A DNA stretch of 64,000 nt, taken from NCBI GenBank assembly GCA_037349315.1, contig JBAIAC010000059.1, positions 6,102,001 through 6,166,000 on the forward strand, in the 5' to 3' direction. The translations under genes were made by a program, and so were the position numbers. The notes beneath the pieces are model-generated. The model did no database searches. It was not told the DNA's origin and saw nothing but the letters and a program-made list of their open reading frames with translations. This document shows, piece after piece, positions 61,526-64,000 of this stretch. This DNA comes from Chelydra serpentina (Eukaryota; Chordata; Testudines; Chelydridae). Positions within the stretch are counted from its first letter, which is position 1; the number at the start of each line of letters is the position of its first letter.

Positions 61526-62321
61526 CAGGCCTGCACAACATGCGGCCCGCGTGGGCTCACTCTGTGGCCCGCGGGGGGGAGAGGATGGGGGAGTAGGTGG
61601 GCTCACTGCGGTCCAAAATCTGGGACTGTGTCTGTTGGTCCTTTTTGCTGCTTGTCTCTGGGCTGGGGTGGCTGCAAAGAGGGTGTTCTCAAAAGAAGGT
61701 GCTTGCTTCTAACCCCCGAGGCCATCAGTATGTCTGCTCTTCTCTAGTCAGCCCACTTGACAAGTTTGATTGTCCTTGGATTGGTTCCCATCCCCTCTCC
61801 AAGGGTTGCAGCTGTCTGGAGGTGCTGCCTTCCACGCCTTCCTCATTCACACCTCATTCATTCAACAGGGCAATTGAATACAAAGTGGGGGGAAGATCTT
61901 ATTCTACTTCTAGCAAAAAGACATTTTTCTTTTTTTACCTTAATTATACTACCTTAGGGGCCGGCTATAACATATTACCAAGGTTCAATACAAAGTCGTA
62001 TAAAAGTTATACAAAAATGCATAATTGACTGTTGTGTGCAGTAATATAGTGACCCCTGGGGAGGTGAAGAGGGGGGTGATGGTGGGGCCGAGCGGGGAGG
62101 GGGCGGGTCCTATTTTACTACTGTGATCTGGTCACCCTATGCGCTGTTTCTTTCCCCCTCTACAGGCTTCCACTCCCCAGCGCTGGGGAAGGAGGGGTGT
62201 TTCTGCGGGGCGGGCGGCGCTGGGGGAGGGGGGTGTTTCTGCGGAGCTGGGTGGTTTCGGCCCTCAGCTGTTTTCTTTGGAGTAATATGGCCCTCGCCGC
62301 TTTACGAGTTATGCAGGCCTG
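61526..62321 (-). mobile_element. 796-bp nonautonomous hAT element, copy B (inverted)
   Basis: Ends 'caggcctgcacaac' and 'gttatgcaggcctg', with the perfect 8-bp duplication GTTTAAAT (61518-61525, 62322-62329). It is the reverse complement of the 39.2-kb copy over nearly its whole length. Confidence 0.95.
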
Positions 62322-63125
62322 GTTTAAATGCTAAATGTACCAATATTAAGAAAACACATTCTGTTTATTTAAACAAAGAAACGTAACCAGAAGACTTTTT
62401 ATATTGATTAAATCTTTGATCTTATGCTGTCAAGTTAAAATATTTTAAAACACATTTCCTTGTCTGTTACTAGCACTGTAGATTTTTAAATAACTTCTCA
62501 GTTTTAAGAAAGTAGCTTATTTCTTTGCTTGCTGGGTTGCTATGATTTGTGGGTTTTCATTTTTCTTTTTCTCTCAGTTTGGATATCAAAAATTGATGTA
62601 TCATTTTCAGGTTCTCTTCAGTTGCTAGCACGAGGCTGAACATTGCAGGGGAATGTTTACTTCAGGGGAAAAATTAAATGTTAAGATAGTATGGCAATGT
62701 TTTAGTCTTACATTTTATACAATCTTTTTTTACAAAACTCAATTTTTGGGGGCTAAACTTGGACCCTTTTTAATGTCATGATTTTTCTTTTGAAGGTGCA
62801 TTATGCTATTTTCTTTTGTTCATGTATTTTGTAGAAGTAATTAAAATATTTTGTTTTGACTTTAAAATGTGCTTCACTTACAATGGTTGGTTTATCGGAG
62901 CTCTGGAAGGGATTCTGTGAAATCAGGTTTTACAAACCATGAAGAGATCAGTAGCATTTTACTGTAGATTGCTTTGCCGTGATATGAGAGTAATTGTTTA
63001 GAGAATCAAACGATACTGCATAGATACAGAAATCTGTGAATGATATAGCAACGAACTGGAGGTAAATAAAGTTAAACTAGTTTTGTGTATCTTGCGTATA
63101 CAAATATTTAAAATCCTTTTATATA

Positions 63126-63246
63126 GGCTGACCAGATGTCCTGATTTTATAGGGACAGTCCTGATATTTGGGGCTTTGTCTTATATAGGCTCCTATTACT
63201 CCCCTACCCCCATCCTGATTTTTCACACTTGCTCTCTGATCACCCC
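63126..63246. mobile_element. Small MITE, about 121 bp
   Basis: It begins 'ggctgaccagatgtcctg' and ends 'gctctctgatcacccc', with partly inverted tips. TTTTATATAG occurs just before and just after, consistent with target duplication. The superfamily is undecided. Confidence 0.6.
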
Positions 63247-63326
63247 AATTTTATATAGAAACATACTGGATTATTTTTCAAAATCTGAATGGTTTTATAA
63301 ATTGCTCTAAGATTGTCGAATGCTGA

Positions 63327-64000
<674 letters not shown>

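Overview
This looks like one intron-rich stretch of sauropsid, most probably turtle, nuclear DNA. It holds two vertebrate genes in the same orientation: the complete parathyroid hormone gene (PTH, about 20.2-22.7 kb) and the 5' part of BTBD10 (about 30.7 kb to beyond the right edge). From memory, the mammalian and bird arrangement has the same two neighbours on one strand, with PTH upstream of BTBD10, so the synteny supports both calls. The hormone resembles avian PTH more than mammalian PTH. The repeats (CR1, MIR/CORE-SINEs, L2, a Penelope-like element, many short hAT and Harbinger-like elements, a DIRS-like remnant) fit a turtle. A crocodilian is not excluded.

Layout. 1-0.8 kb: 3' end of a Penelope-like retroelement with an open GIY-YIG endonuclease frame and a degenerate hammerhead ribozyme. 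0.8-20 kb: intergenic DNA with hAT MITEs (several with perfect 8-bp duplications), MIR SINEs, CR1 and L2 tails, an (AT)28 tract and a Harbinger-like MITE. 20.0-22.7 kb: PTH promoter, three exons and an AU-rich 3' UTR. 23.3-28.8 kb: CR1 and older LINE remnants. 29.98-31.13 kb: CpG island, taken as the BTBD10 promoter and noncoding exon 1. 31-42.3 kb: BTBD10 intron 1, with an L2 reverse-transcriptase remnant, a solo LTR and large GC-rich hAT elements. 42.36-42.51 kb: BTBD10 exon 2 with the start codon. 42.5-63.35 kb: intron 2, containing more hAT and Harbinger copies and, on the minus strand at about 49.85-53.44 kb, a heavily decayed element read here as DIRS-like. 63.36-63.55 kb: BTBD10 exon 3. 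The remaining exons, with the BTB domain, lie beyond the window.

The two genes are not functionally linked in any obvious way. PTH is a secreted calcium-regulating hormone with a compact regulated promoter; BTBD10 is a broadly expressed cytoplasmic/nuclear regulator with a CpG-island promoter. Most of the remaining structure is transposon history: nested insertions, inverted repeat pairs around a BTBD10 exon, and ribozyme fossils.
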